DNA of 64,000 nucleotides from Microbacterium enclense. Lineage in GTDB: Bacteria > Actinomycetota > Actinomycetes > Actinomycetales > Microbacteriaceae. The notes under the pieces were generated by a model. That model saw only the letters and a program-made list of their open reading frames with translations. It was not told the origin of the DNA and did not search any database. This document shows, in pieces, positions 37,554-46,709 of this stretch. Each line of letters begins with the position of its first letter. Position 1 is the stretch's first letter. A program made the translations under genes and the position numbers. The stretch is taken from positions 1 to 64,000 of the forward strand of contig NZ_RBZY01000003.1 in NCBI RefSeq assembly GCF_004022425.1. Direction: 5' to 3'.

Positions 37554-37994
37554 TCACAGTGTCATCGGACGGGGCGACGGCTGCTGCGGGAGGGTCGGGT
37601 CGGGCGCTTCGATGGGCGCGCTCTCGACCTGCTGCGACCGCGACCGGCCACGGTCGATGGCGTAGCTCGTGCGGGCGGCGTCGGGGCCAATGTGCGTGGC
37701 GATGAACTCCTCGCCGCTGACTGTCTCACTATTCTTCTCATAGCTGAACTTCTGGACGTGGCCGCTGGCCACGAAGTTGTCGCCGCGCGCGAACTTCTCG
37801 TAAGCGTGCTCCGCGCTGCGCCGGAACATCTTGAACGGGTAGAACTTCGTCTCGCCCTGGGTGAACGAGCCGTCCGGGTTGCGCTCGAACTGCTCTTGAC
37901 CGATCCAGGCGAACAGCCGCGCCTCACCGTCCTCGTTGAAGGACAACTGCGGGTCGCTGGCGAAGAAGCCCCACAGGGACTCTTTGGTTCGCAT
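37554..37994 (-). CDS. ssb: Single-stranded DNA-binding protein
   Basis: 146 residues. An OB-fold N-terminus is suggested by LWGFFASDPQLSFNEDGEARLFAWIG, YPFKMFRRSAEHAYEKFARGDNFVASGHV and a proline-rich acidic tail ending PSPRPMTL. It probably protects single strands during transfer and replication of the element. Sequence similarity to host SSB is modest, as for element-borne copies. Confidence 0.7.
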   Translation of the reverse strand: MRTKESLWGFFASDPQLSFNEDGEARLFAWIGQEQFERNPDGSFTQGETKFYPFKMFRRSAEHAYEKFARGDNFVASGHVQKFSYEKNSETVSGEEFIATHIGPDAARTSYAIDRGRSRSQQVESAPIEAPDPTLPQQPSPRPMTL

Positions 37995-38085
37995 CGGGAT
38001 GCTCCTAACTTCTCCTGCCGAGAGAGGATTGCTACCCGATAGGTGCGCAGGGTCGACCGTCCGCGCCCCCGGCTACTGTGATGAC

Positions 38086-38499
38086 ATGGCTGAGAGGCGA
38101 GCGTCGCCTGGGCAGAGAACGCGAGAGGTAGGTCGTCCAGTGTCGTTCGTGAACAACTCGACCGGCGAAGAGTTCGAGGATGAAGACGAGTACCTGCGTT
38201 CGATGAAGCAGGATGACTCCTACCAGTTCTCATACGACTATGAGTACGTCGCCGACAGATTCGGTGACGGTGATGACGACGTGAAACTGGAGAACGCGAG
38301 GCTCAACGTCTCGCTGACTTGGGACGACTACTCGGCTCCGGGATACGTCGTCTCGTACACCGTCGATTCGCCGACCCCGATTCCAAACGACTGGACAGGC
38401 GACGCCGACCAGATCTTCAATGACTTGTGGCTTGCCGTTACCGCGGACCTGGACTCCCTTGGTATCGGCTCGGAACTGCACAAAGACTGGCCGATCTAG
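38086..38499 (+). CDS. Acidic hypothetical protein read against the transfer operon
   Basis: 137 residues (MAERRASPGQ...) or 119 from GTG 38140, which has AGAGGTAGG upstream. The core is very acidic (STGEEFEDEDEYLRS, YVADRFGDGDDDVKLENA), followed by a beta-rich part (LNVSLTWDDYSAPGYVVSYT). TACTGT about 8 bases before ATG 38086 could be a leaderless -10. It is the only rightward gene between 31 and 62 kb, so it has its own promoter and could be a small accessory, antidefence or immunity gene. Family unknown. Confidence 0.6.
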   Translation: MAERRASPGQRTREVGRPVSFVNNSTGEEFEDEDEYLRSMKQDDSYQFSYDYEYVADRFGDGDDDVKLENARLNVSLTWDDYSAPGYVVSYTVDSPTPIPNDWTGDADQIFNDLWLAVTADLDSLGIGSELHKDWPI

Positions 38500-38541
38500 C
38501 GTCCGCGGTGGGCGCCGATCTGGCGCTCACGCGAAGTTGAG

Positions 38542-40353
38542 TCAGTCGTCGATGACTGTTGCCTCACTTATCCGTGCGGTGCCCGGCTGCATGAGCGTCT
38601 CGACCTCGGCGCGCTGTGCGAGCAGCGTCTCGGCATCCGGCCGATGGAGCCAGTAACGCATAGTCGTGATGATCGGCGGCGCGGAGCGCAGCAACACGAG
38701 CGAGGTGCCCTGGGGCAGGGTGCGGATGTCTTCGACCTTCATGATCGGGACGCGGCGGATCGAGCGTTGATTCGAGCGCAAGCCGCGCTCCCCGATGGTC
38801 ACAGAGTCCGTCGTCTCGTCGCGTTCGCCGATCAGTGTGGAGATGTCCTGGAGGTGCCGTGTGTCCGTCCCGCCGCCGAGCACGATCTTGGTGATGCTCG
38901 CATCCCACATCGCGGTCGCGGCGTCGTCGCCCCAACGACCTCGCGCCTGGGCGAGCGACTGGAACACGGGCATCACCGTGAGCCCGGTGCCGCCGCCCTC
39001 CGCCATGAGGACCGGAAGCGAAGGCAGAGGCGCGAGGTTCCCGATCTCGTCGAGCGCGAGCAGCACAGGCGGATCGAGCCGCGCGCCCGGCGAGCGCGCG
39101 GCGATGCGCCGGGCCGTCTCTACGAGGTCTTCGATGAGCGCCGCGACGAGTGACGAGGACGCCCCCGCTCCAGCTCCTGTCGCCAGCAGGTAAAGCGTGC
39201 CGGACCCGCGCAGGAACGTCTCGGGGTCGAACTGCTCGTCCTCGCTGGGGCTGACCGCCTCCAGCACCCGTGGGTCGGCGAGCGAGGCGAGGGAGAGCGA
39301 GACGCCCTGCCAAATGGAGTCGCGGGTGCGAGGGTCGGATTGCAGCATCCCGTCGAGCGACTCGGCCCATCCGGTCGCGGCGTGGGGGTGCGACGCGAGA
39401 ATGGAGACGGCATCCGCCGCAGCCGCAGGGTCGAGCGTCCAGCGGAACAGCTCGGCGGGTTGCCGGTGATCGAGAGCCGCGGCGTGCAGAAGCGCCTGTA
39501 GCGCCGTGCGCGTCTTGCCCTCCCAGAATCCGCCGTTCTCAACGGAGGGGCCGGAGAGCCCGGTTCCCGCGGCGAGACCTGTGCCGCGGATCATCGCGGT
39601 CAGGGGCACCTCGCACCCGCGGATCGGTGACCACCGCAGACCCGCGGGCACGCCCTCGGCGAGGTGCTGGGGATCGAACACGGAGACTGGGCCGCCGTGC
39701 GACTGGCGGGCGCGGAGCGTCGCCGTGAGGTTGTCCGGCCGGGTCGAGGTCGTGATGACCGCACCGGGCGCGTCGAGGATGGTGTTGATGACGATGTTCG
39801 CGCCCTTGCCGGATCTCGGCGGGCCGATCAACAGGATCGAGTCCTCCACGGATGTCCACACGCGCTTGCCGCGCGAGGTGCCGAGGAGGTAGCCGACCTG
39901 CTCGGGTTTCGGATCGGTGAGCGAGGGGCGCAGGGTCTTCGCTCGACGCAGGAGGTCGCGTTCGGATGCGGCCCGCTGCACATCGCGCCCCTCGGCGATT
40001 CCCTCGATCCGGTTCGGGTCGGCCTTGGTCCGCTTGCCCAGCTCGCGCACCCATCGCCAGATGAACCACGTCGCGGTTCCGATGGCAGTGAGCAGGAGTG
40101 CGACGGTGATCCAGTAGGCGACCGGGCTGAGCGACGCGGAGCCGAGTGCCGAGCCGGGGTCATCGGCGTGGAAGACCACGCCGACTCCCGCTTCGAGACC
40201 TGCCGCAGGTTGGGGCGCACCCGTGACGAACGCGGCGATGCTCCCGGCCAAGCGCAGCGCACCGGCCAGCAGCATCGCACCGATGAACGCGCCGAGGGCG
40301 ACGTTGGTCAGTTCGTCGCCGAACGCCCTGGCTCGCGGTGACGAACTGGTCAT
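38542..40353 (-). CDS. TraG/VirD4-type coupling ATPase
   Basis: 603 residues from ATG 40353. Two membrane segments (about residues 16-45 and 75-95) are followed by the coupling-protein ATPase, with Walker A GPPRSGKGAN (about residue 175) and Walker B LLALDEIGNLAPLPSLP (about 400). Such proteins pass the DNA-relaxase complex to the type IV channel. Its start overlaps the upstream gene by 4 bases. The presence of this and VirB4 shows a full type IV system rather than a TraB/FtsK-type actinobacterial element. Confidence 0.92.
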   Translation of the reverse strand: MTSSSPRARAFGDELTNVALGAFIGAMLLAGALRLAGSIAAFVTGAPQPAAGLEAGVGVVFHADDPGSALGSASLSPVAYWITVALLLTAIGTATWFIWRWVRELGKRTKADPNRIEGIAEGRDVQRAASERDLLRRAKTLRPSLTDPKPEQVGYLLGTSRGKRVWTSVEDSILLIGPPRSGKGANIVINTILDAPGAVITTSTRPDNLTATLRARQSHGGPVSVFDPQHLAEGVPAGLRWSPIRGCEVPLTAMIRGTGLAAGTGLSGPSVENGGFWEGKTRTALQALLHAAALDHRQPAELFRWTLDPAAAADAVSILASHPHAATGWAESLDGMLQSDPRTRDSIWQGVSLSLASLADPRVLEAVSPSEDEQFDPETFLRGSGTLYLLATGAGAGASSSLVAALIEDLVETARRIAARSPGARLDPPVLLALDEIGNLAPLPSLPVLMAEGGGTGLTVMPVFQSLAQARGRWGDDAATAMWDASITKIVLGGGTDTRHLQDISTLIGERDETTDSVTIGERGLRSNQRSIRRVPIMKVEDIRTLPQGTSLVLLRSAPPIITTMRYWLHRPDAETLLAQRAEVETLMQPGTARISEATVIDD

Positions 40354-40940
40354 GCCGGGTGTCCGATGACGCAGGTGCCCGAGACGCGGCCGAGCAGGAT
40401 GACCTCGTGCGTGGGGCTCAGATCGAGCAGACCCGGATCGATCTGAGCCCTTGCCGCTCCGTCGCCGCTTGCCTCGGCGTGCCAGACGATGACCGCTACG
40501 GCCACATCCTCGCCCGGCACGAAGCCCTCGCCATTCTGGAGTGCGCACGGGTGCGAAGGCTCCGTCGCATCCCGCGCGGAGTCGCCATCCTCGACCGAGG
40601 CCCGCGGACCTGCGGGCGGGGACTGGTCGAGGGACACGGGGTGGAGTGGAGCGGTCATGATGTCCGTGTAGACGGTGCCATCGAGTTCGTGCACGACGAC
40701 GCGCACGGGGGAGTCGCGTTGCTCGACGACCTCGCTGATGATCTGCGCGAAGGAGTGCCGCTGCCACGGCGGGGCGAACGTCGGCGGACCGAACGGCTCC
40801 CCGTCGACCACGACGCGCAGCGTCGCGTCCGCCTGCACGGTCATCGTCACGACCGGCAGCACGGGCGGCACGTTGGCTGAGCCCCCCTGCTCGGCACTCT
40901 CTGATCGAGCGCGGCGTCGCCGCGCAAGGGTGATGGACAT
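40350..40940 (-). CDS. Transfer-operon protein of unknown function
   Basis: 196 residues from ATG 40940 (MSITLARRRRARS), with GAGGAG upstream. The N-terminus is basic, the centre beta-rich (VTMTVQADATLRVVVDGEPF, SPVRVVVHELDGTVYTDIM), and the C-terminus ends in ILLGRVSGTCVIGH. It starts 2 bases after the VirB4-like stop and overlaps the coupling-protein gene by 4 bases, so it is part of the secretion machinery or its control. No family recognised. Confidence 0.6.
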   Translation of the reverse strand: MSITLARRRRARSESAEQGGSANVPPVLPVVTMTVQADATLRVVVDGEPFGPPTFAPPWQRHSFAQIISEVVEQRDSPVRVVVHELDGTVYTDIMTAPLHPVSLDQSPPAGPRASVEDGDSARDATEPSHPCALQNGEGFVPGEDVAVAVIVWHAEASGDGAARAQIDPGLLDLSPTHEVILLGRVSGTCVIGHPA

Positions 40941-40941
40941 T

Positions 40942-42426
40942 TCACGCTCCTCTGGCCTTCTGACCTGTCTCGTACATCGCAAGTTCGGCAGGATGGAGCT
41001 GGTGCTGGACGACGAACGAGCGGTTCTTGATCCTCCAGAGCCCCTGCCCGGTGCCGAGGCCGGGCAGCAATCCCTGCTCAGTCCCGGTGAGTCCGAGGGC
41101 CTGCGCAGTCGCTCCGAGCTGATCGCTCTCCTGCCTGTAGATCACCCGTGTCTCGGCGTTGGCGAGCAGGGACGAGGCGAGTGCGCGCATCGCCGAGCCC
41201 TGGTCGCCTACGTTGTCGAGGTCGCTGAGCTTGTGGAAAATGAGCAGGTTGGCGATGCCGTAGTGCCGCGCGAGCCGCCACTGTGCATCCATCCGGCGCA
41301 GCAGCGCCGGATGCGACATGAGCCGCCACGCCTCGTCGTACACGACCCACCTCGGGCCGCCCGCCGGGTCGAGCAGTGCCGATTCCATCCACGCCGACGA
41401 ACACGTCATGAGCACGGAGATGAGCGTCGAGTTCTCCGCCACCCGCGACAGGTCTAGCGACACCATCGGCAGCGACGGGTCGAAGCGCACGGTGCTCGGG
41501 CCGTCGAACAGTCCCGCCAAGTCACCGGCCACGAGTCTCCGTAGCGCGTGTCCGACGAGTCGGCCGTCCTCGGCGAGCCGGCCGTCGTAGTTCTCAGCGT
41601 TCGGAGCGAGGATGCGGTCGACCACCATCGGAAGGATCGGCACCTCGGCCGAGCGCACCGCATCGGCGAGCGCGATGTCGACGGCTGTGTGCTCCAGTGG
41701 GGTGAGGCCGCGGTCGAGGACGGTCTCGGCGAGCGCGCCGATCAGGTCGCGTCGTCGGGAGGTGACCTGGCTCTGCCACTCGGCATCGCTGAGGCCCGAA
41801 GGCCGGTGCCCTTCATCGAGGGGATTCAGCCGCGTAGACATCCCGTGCCCCAGCATGATCGCCCGTCCGCCGACCGCTTCGGCGACGGCCGTGTGCTCGC
41901 CTTTCGGATCGCCGGGGACATATACCCGCCGACCGAATGGGATGGAGCGCGTGTAGAGGCTCTTGGCGAGCGAGGACTTGCCGGAGCCGACGATTCCCGC
42001 GAGCACGATGTTCGGTGCGGTGATGATGCCCTGCGCGTAGAGCACCCACGGGTCGTAGACGAACGACGCCCCGCTGTAGAGATCCTGGCCGACGAACACG
42101 CCAGCGGAGCCGAGCCCGCCCTCGGCGAGGAACGGATACGCCCCTGCCAACGTCGCGCTTGTGTCCTGGTGGCGCGGCAGCCGGAACCGGCCGGGCGTGC
42201 GGAGAGCTGCGGGCCTCGCCTCGCCGGACGGTGGCAGGTAGGTCGTCGCCCGCCTTGCCTCGCGTTCCGCCTCCCATGTCGCCCGCGCCCGCTCCTGCTC
42301 GGCCTTGCGGTCGGCGGTCTCGATCTTGCTCGCCGCTCGCCGTCGCGCCTTCCGCGCGGCGCGGCGCTCGCCCGCCGGGTCGAGCAGGACCGCGGTGTGC
42401 AGGCGCTCGCGGTCGCCGTGGCTCAT
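40942..42426 (-). CDS. VirB4-like transfer ATPase
   Basis: 494 residues. After a basic coiled N-terminus it has Walker A AGIVGSGKSSLAKS (about residues 143-156), DPKGEH, and Walker B WVVYDEAWRLM (about 375), then NLLIFHKLSDL and ATRVIYRQ-like ETRVIYRQESDQ, the VirB4/TraU C-terminal pattern. It powers channel assembly. It is shorter than classical VirB4 (about 800) because the N-terminal part appears to be supplied by the neighbouring SCO6880-like gene. It overlaps the previous gene by 4 bases. Confidence 0.9.
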   Translation of the reverse strand: MSHGDRERLHTAVLLDPAGERRAARKARRRAASKIETADRKAEQERARATWEAEREARRATTYLPPSGEARPAALRTPGRFRLPRHQDTSATLAGAYPFLAEGGLGSAGVFVGQDLYSGASFVYDPWVLYAQGIITAPNIVLAGIVGSGKSSLAKSLYTRSIPFGRRVYVPGDPKGEHTAVAEAVGGRAIMLGHGMSTRLNPLDEGHRPSGLSDAEWQSQVTSRRRDLIGALAETVLDRGLTPLEHTAVDIALADAVRSAEVPILPMVVDRILAPNAENYDGRLAEDGRLVGHALRRLVAGDLAGLFDGPSTVRFDPSLPMVSLDLSRVAENSTLISVLMTCSSAWMESALLDPAGGPRWVVYDEAWRLMSHPALLRRMDAQWRLARHYGIANLLIFHKLSDLDNVGDQGSAMRALASSLLANAETRVIYRQESDQLGATAQALGLTGTEQGLLPGLGTGQGLWRIKNRSFVVQHQLHPAELAMYETGQKARGA

Positions 42427-42860
42427 AGTGATAGTCCTCGCCGGGAGCTGACCGGGGGTGCCTCGAACGGGTCGCGGGAGAATGGGTCCAACTCAAGTCG
42501 ACTGGCGACAGGTGCCGGGTGCCACGCGATGTAGCTCGAATGCTGCGACGCCTGATCGACGGCGGTCTCGGCTGACTGGACGAGTTCTGCGGCCCTGCGC
42601 AGTGCGTTGGCGGCGGCCCAAGCCTCGTCAACCCCGGCCTCGTGGTCGCCGTTGTCGAGGAATGCCTTGTCTTGGTGCAGAACATGCGCCGCCGCGACCT
42701 GCTCCAGCACTTGCTCCAGGGAGCGGAGCGTCCCCAGCAGCTCGCCGACCACCTGATAGGTGTCCGCGGGATCGGCGAAGGCGCGGCTCGCATGAGCGAG
42801 CGCCCGCACCGCCTGGCGCGTCTCCGTGGCGTCCTGTACGGGGTTGCTGAAGGTTGGCAT
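42423..42860 (-). CDS. Small helical transfer-operon protein
   Basis: 145 residues, helical (TETRQAVRALAHASRAFAD, GELLGTLRSLEQVLEQVAAAH), with a proline-rich C-terminus. GGAAGGAG precedes the ATG at an ideal distance. It lies between the SCO6880-like and VirB4-like genes, a position usually filled by an uncharacterised helical protein in these elements. Function unknown. Confidence 0.65.
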   Translation of the reverse strand: MPTFSNPVQDATETRQAVRALAHASRAFADPADTYQVVGELLGTLRSLEQVLEQVAAAHVLHQDKAFLDNGDHEAGVDEAWAAANALRRAAELVQSAETAVDQASQHSSYIAWHPAPVASRLELDPFSRDPFEAPPVSSRRGLSL

Positions 42861-42893
42861 GGTTACTCCTTCCGGGGTCGAGGGCTGGGTGCG

Positions 42894-44360
42894 TTACACG
42901 TCCCGACAGAGCGGGAGCGCGGCGACGGCGAATGCGGTGGCTTGCTGGCCGACGAGTCTGCGCGTTTCGCAGGAAGCCTGGACCGCGGCTTGCTCGATGG
43001 CGGCGACGGCGGCATCCAGATCATCGACCGTGGGCGCGGAGACGGAGATGAGGCCGGTGTAGCGGAGCACGCCGTGCCCTGCGGTGAGGTCGGACTCCTG
43101 CTGCAGCACGTCCTGGTACTCGGCCGTGCGCGAGGCGTCCTCGACCTGCCCGATCTTCGCGCGTTGGGTTGCGTCGGAGAGCAGGCCGACCTTTTTCTTC
43201 CGCAGGTCGCGGGCCGCGATGTCGGCGCGAACTGGCGTGCAGATGAGCGAGAACGACCGCTGCACGCCGGAGGTGAGCAGCAGCGGGGCGAGGAATCCGG
43301 GGAACACCTGCGAGCGCGGCCACTCGGAGAGCCAAAGCACGGTGTGGTGCGCGGAGTCGGTGCGCACGCGATCCCAGCTCTCGGTCACCGCGACCGGCCC
43401 CGCGGTGGCGAGGGAACGCCCGATGTCGGCGTGCCGCTCCAGCGCGGGCGCGGCAGCCGGGTCGTAAGCGGAGCGCAGGATGACAGCGACTTCGCCGGGC
43501 GCGAGCCAGCCGGTCGTGGCGAGGTCCGCAGCTCGCAGCGCCGTGACGAGCGTGGTCATCTCCTGACGCAGCACTGCGGCAGCTCCACGGATGCCGCCGC
43601 CCGCTGAGCGGATCTGTCGTCCCGAGGCGTTCATGTCGAGCGCAATCGAGATGGTCGTCGCATGGCGCTCGCCGGTCGGCCCAGCACGCTCGATCAGCTC
43701 CCGGTAGGTGGTCGCAGGCCAGGATTCATCGTCAGTGCCGTGCCTGGCCCACCATTCGGCGAGCCCCGTGCCTGAGTCCGGCAGCGTCCGCTCGCAGACC
43801 TGGAGCCGGGCGATCCGGCCTGAGCGGCACGCAGTAGCGAGCACCCGACCCCAGCCGTTGATCCGTCGCTCCTGCTCGCCCGGATCGAGCAGCACGAACG
43901 CCGGGTGCGTCACCCCCAGCACCGCGGTCAGGGTCTGAGCGTGGGGGTCGTGCACCATCGCCGCGCCCGTCTCGGGATCGACCCATTCGCGCAGCGCGGT
44001 CGCATCGCCGGGGAGCGCGAGCGTGCCGACGGGACGCGGCTTGATGACGCGGCGGCGGAAGATCAACTGCCCAGCGGTGCTCCGCCACATCCAGCGCGAC
44101 ACGATGGGCAGCCAGTCTACGAGCTTGCGCCCGCCCACGGGGACGACCGCGAGCAGCAGACAGCTGAGCCAGATCGGGGATGTCCAGACCAGCCCCATGC
44201 CACCGCCCGTGTAGATCGTGGCGACGACCGTGACCACGCCGATGCCCAGCACGATCAACTGCGAGATTGACAGTCCGAGCAGGATGCCACGGTGCGCGAG
44301 TCGGGAGAACTGCACGGGGGAGAGCTGCTGCTCGGGAGCCGGAGGGTGCCGGGTGGCCAT
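42894..44360 (-). CDS. SCO6880 family type IV transfer protein
   Basis: 488 residues. Two membrane segments near the N-terminus (about 29-55 and 60-75, PrgI-like) are followed by a soluble domain resembling the N-terminal part of VirB4/TraC (HHTVLWLSEWPRSQVFPGFLAPLL, RAKIGQVEDASRTAEYQDVLQQE). It is a constant partner of VirB4-like ATPases in actinobacterial ICEs and probably anchors the ATPase to the membrane channel. Confidence 0.85.
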   Translation of the reverse strand: MATRHPPAPEQQLSPVQFSRLAHRGILLGLSISQLIVLGIGVVTVVATIYTGGGMGLVWTSPIWLSCLLLAVVPVGGRKLVDWLPIVSRWMWRSTAGQLIFRRRVIKPRPVGTLALPGDATALREWVDPETGAAMVHDPHAQTLTAVLGVTHPAFVLLDPGEQERRINGWGRVLATACRSGRIARLQVCERTLPDSGTGLAEWWARHGTDDESWPATTYRELIERAGPTGERHATTISIALDMNASGRQIRSAGGGIRGAAAVLRQEMTTLVTALRAADLATTGWLAPGEVAVILRSAYDPAAAPALERHADIGRSLATAGPVAVTESWDRVRTDSAHHTVLWLSEWPRSQVFPGFLAPLLLTSGVQRSFSLICTPVRADIAARDLRKKKVGLLSDATQRAKIGQVEDASRTAEYQDVLQQESDLTAGHGVLRYTGLISVSAPTVDDLDAAVAAIEQAAVQASCETRRLVGQQATAFAVAALPLCRDV

Positions 44361-44363
44361 GTT

Positions 44364-45653
44364 CTACCCCTTCCTCGGTGCCACGGGTATCGGTGGCGCT
44401 GATGTCTCTGCGTGCCCGGCTGCTGCGCCGCCGACAGCGGCACCGATTTTCGGCCCAGTCGTCGCTGCGGCTTTGACAACCTGCGCCCCCACGACGGCTG
44501 CGGCCGCAGGCCCGGCCGCTGCTGCCCCGGCACCTGCCGCGCCCCCCGAGGCCGCAGCCCCGCCACCAGAAGCGGCCGCCCCGCCACCTGCGCCCGCAGC
44601 GCCGCCTGCTGCGCCACTTGCAGCGGGAGCTGTGCTCGGCGCGGGAGGAGTCCCGCCTCGCGCGCCGCTTTGCCCTCCGAGGACGGACTTTGCCGCGTTC
44701 GGCGGAGCCTTGACCGGCAGCGGGACGGGTCGGTTGAGCGCCGACTTCGCTTCCTGCTCGCTCGACATCGCGTGGTACATGTCGAAGCCCACGAACGAGA
44801 TGAACTTGTACGTCAGGTACGGCGCGAACGCGGCGATGAACATCAGCACGACGCCCGAGATCGGGTCACTGATCGAGGCGAGGTCGAGGTCGATGGGCGC
44901 GCTGATCTGCCCAATGGCGACGAGGAACACGACGACGATGACGAGCTTCGAGAAGATGAGCGCCACGACGAACGCCGCCCAGCGTCCGAACCAACCCTTC
45001 GCGGCATCCCAGGTGAACCCGGCGAGTGCGATGGGCGCGAAGACAATGGCGACCAGCAGCAGCGCCTTACGGATGAGCAGCGTGAACCATACGATGCCCG
45101 CACCCGCGATGCCGAGCCCGGCAAGGAAGATCGTGATGATCGCACCGACGCCGGGCGAGGCGATGTTGATCGTCGTCAGCCCAGCGGCGAGCAGGGCCAT
45201 GCGGTCGCCGATGCCTTCCATCGTGTTGCCAGTCGCCTGCACGATGCCGATGGTGAGCTGATCGGTGACCTCCAACAGGGTCGCGGTGAGGGTGATGGCG
45301 ACGAACGATCCGAGCACCGACTTGGCGAGTCCCACGCCCGCGCGCGACAGTGCCATCGGATCTCGATGCACGAGCCCGGTGATGAGTTGGAGGCAGAAGA
45401 AGACGAGCATGACGAAGATCGCCACCCCGAACAGCACGTTGTAGACCGAGACGTACTGGCTTCCAGTGACGTCGACGAGCGTTGTCGAGTCGAACACCGC
45501 CCACACGCTCTCGAACAGCCAGGCGGCGGCCTGCCCCATTGCCTGTGCGAGCCAGTCGAACGGCGCGGAGATGAGCGACGCAGTTCCCTCACCCACGGCA
45601 TCGCACACCGAGGCGATGACGGGCACATCACAGATACTCATCGGCTCAGCCAT
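44364..45653 (-). CDS. VirB6/TrbL-like polytopic transfer protein
   Basis: 429 residues with about seven membrane segments between residues 30 and 300 (for example VLFGVAIFVMLVFFCLQLITG, VLGSFVAITLTATLLEV, LLLVAIVFAPIALAGF). A Gly/Ala/Pro-rich low-complexity tail (residues 330-410) follows. VirB6-type proteins form the inner-membrane channel of type IV systems. It stands 3 bases from the SCO6880-like gene. Confidence 0.85.
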   Translation of the reverse strand: MAEPMSICDVPVIASVCDAVGEGTASLISAPFDWLAQAMGQAAAWLFESVWAVFDSTTLVDVTGSQYVSVYNVLFGVAIFVMLVFFCLQLITGLVHRDPMALSRAGVGLAKSVLGSFVAITLTATLLEVTDQLTIGIVQATGNTMEGIGDRMALLAAGLTTINIASPGVGAIITIFLAGLGIAGAGIVWFTLLIRKALLLVAIVFAPIALAGFTWDAAKGWFGRWAAFVVALIFSKLVIVVVFLVAIGQISAPIDLDLASISDPISGVVLMFIAAFAPYLTYKFISFVGFDMYHAMSSEQEAKSALNRPVPLPVKAPPNAAKSVLGGQSGARGGTPPAPSTAPAASGAAGGAAGAGGGAAASGGGAAASGGAAGAGAAAAGPAAAAVVGAQVVKAAATTGPKIGAAVGGAAAGHAETSAPPIPVAPRKG

Positions 45654-45671
45654 CTCAACTCGGTCGTGGAG

Positions 45672-45941
45672 TCAGACCGACTGGCCGACGTTCCAGAAGA
45701 AGTTCACGAGCGTCACCGACGCACCGCAGATGATCGCCGCGCCGCACGAGACGAGTACGCCGACCTTGCCCCGGCTGGCGAGGTGCGGATTCGAGCTGTT
45801 CGCCCCGTAGCCCCAGACCACGGCCGAGATGATGAGGGCGAGGACAGCGAGGATGAGCCCCACCGTCATGGCCGCGCCGACGATGACGCGGAGCTGTTCG
45901 ATGCCGGGCAACCCGTCGGTATTGGGGTCGATGTCGATCAC
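45672..45941 (-). CDS. DUF6112 family two-segment membrane protein (pilin-like), copy 1
   Basis: 89 residues from GTG 45941 (AAGGAGCACACA upstream). Two hydrophobic segments (about 18-43 and 60-85) are separated by WGYGANSSNPHLASRGKVG. The layout and position match the small VirB2-like proteins (DUF6112) of actinobacterial ICEs. A second paralogue lies at 55,797-56,063 (shared RVIVGA/RAIVGA, NSSN/NGNI, SRGKVGVLVS/ARAGFLVS, VTLVNFF/VTWVNFL). Confidence 0.8.
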   Translation of the reverse strand: MIDIDPNTDGLPGIEQLRVIVGAAMTVGLILAVLALIISAVVWGYGANSSNPHLASRGKVGVLVSCGAAIICGASVTLVNFFWNVGQSV

Positions 45942-45955
45942 TGTGTGCTCCTTGG

Positions 45956-45983
45956 GACTGGCGGGAGAAGGTTCTCGCCAGTC
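45956..45983 (-). terminator. Hairpin at the downstream edge of the cargo cassette
   Basis: GACTGGCGGGAG pairs with TTCTCGCCAGTC (12 positions, two G-T pairs) around AAGG. It lies between the end of the radical-SAM gene (46,092) and the GTG of DUF6112 copy 1 (45,941). Read leftward it could end or attenuate cassette transcription. The rest of the 150-base gap shows nothing else recognisable. Confidence 0.45.
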
Positions 45984-46091
45984 AGGTGCGCACGCAGTCC
46001 CCGGCTACGCCTCCATGTCGTCGTGGATGCCGACCTGCGTCAGCTCGATCCGGTTGCCGGCCGCTCGGCATGACGAACACGGCACCGGCGC

Positions 46092-46709
46092 CTACTCGAC
46101 GGTGTGATGCGCCTTCGTGCGGCGGCGAGTGAGGGAATCAGCGGGCCAGCCGTTCACGTCCACGCGCCCGTCGTTTCGCAGGCGGACTTCGACCCGCTGC
46201 TGCCCGTCGTTGGTCTGCTCTATCGAACTGTCGTATCGGTCGGACAGGTAGTGGAACACCTGATTGCTGGAACCAGCCCAAGCCCGTCTTGTTTCCCGCA
46301 ACTCGGAGACGTATCGACCATCCACGAGAACGTCTGTGTGGCTCAGGAGTGCGTCGGTGCCGGGGAGCGGATCGGCTCGAAGCTCCGCCAGCGTGTAGCC
46401 GGTGAAGACCATCACGGACAGGCCGAGTTTGTGGGCACCGGCCGCAAGTTCAGATAAGCCTTGCGCTTGGAGCATCGGCTCGCCGCCGAGAAGCGTGAGA
46501 CCTTCGATGTCGAACTGCGCTTTGGCCGCGACGAGTCGATTCAGGAGCGACTCAGACGTCACGAGTTCTCGCGGCGTTATCCGTAGGAAGTTTGGGTTGC
46601 AGCATCCGGGGCAGAGGAACTGGCATCCCTGGACCCACAGCGCGGCTCGGAGGCCGGGGCCTTCCGCTTCGGTGGCGGGCAGCCAGGAGGCGAGGTTCAC
46701 CCAGCTCAT
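46092..46709 (-). CDS. Radical-SAM activase-like protein (cassette gene 5)
   Basis: 205 residues. The [4Fe-4S] cluster motif CX3CX2C is clear (Cys29, Cys33, Cys36 in GCQFLCPGCC) and GGEP (76-79) binds S-adenosylmethionine; GLTLLGGEPMLQ and VDVLVDGRYV resemble the NrdG/pyruvate-formate-lyase activase group. Those enzymes make a glycyl radical on a partner enzyme, but no glycyl-radical enzyme is encoded in this cassette. The start overlaps the AAA gene by 4 bases (ATGA), so it is made together with the unfoldase. A role in modifying a protein or activating a cassette partner is inference. Confidence 0.85.
   Translation of the reverse strand: MSWVNLASWLPATEAEGPGLRAALWVQGCQFLCPGCCNPNFLRITPRELVTSESLLNRLVAAKAQFDIEGLTLLGGEPMLQAQGLSELAAGAHKLGLSVMVFTGYTLAELRADPLPGTDALLSHTDVLVDGRYVSELRETRRAWAGSSNQVFHYLSDRYDSSIEQTNDGQQRVEVRLRNDGRVDVNGWPADSLTRRRTKAHHTVE

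Noticed and set aside
46092-46709. Calling the radical-SAM gene nrdG
   Set aside because: The motifs fit the activase group, but there is no class III ribonucleotide reductase next to it and the gene is locked into an unrelated operon.
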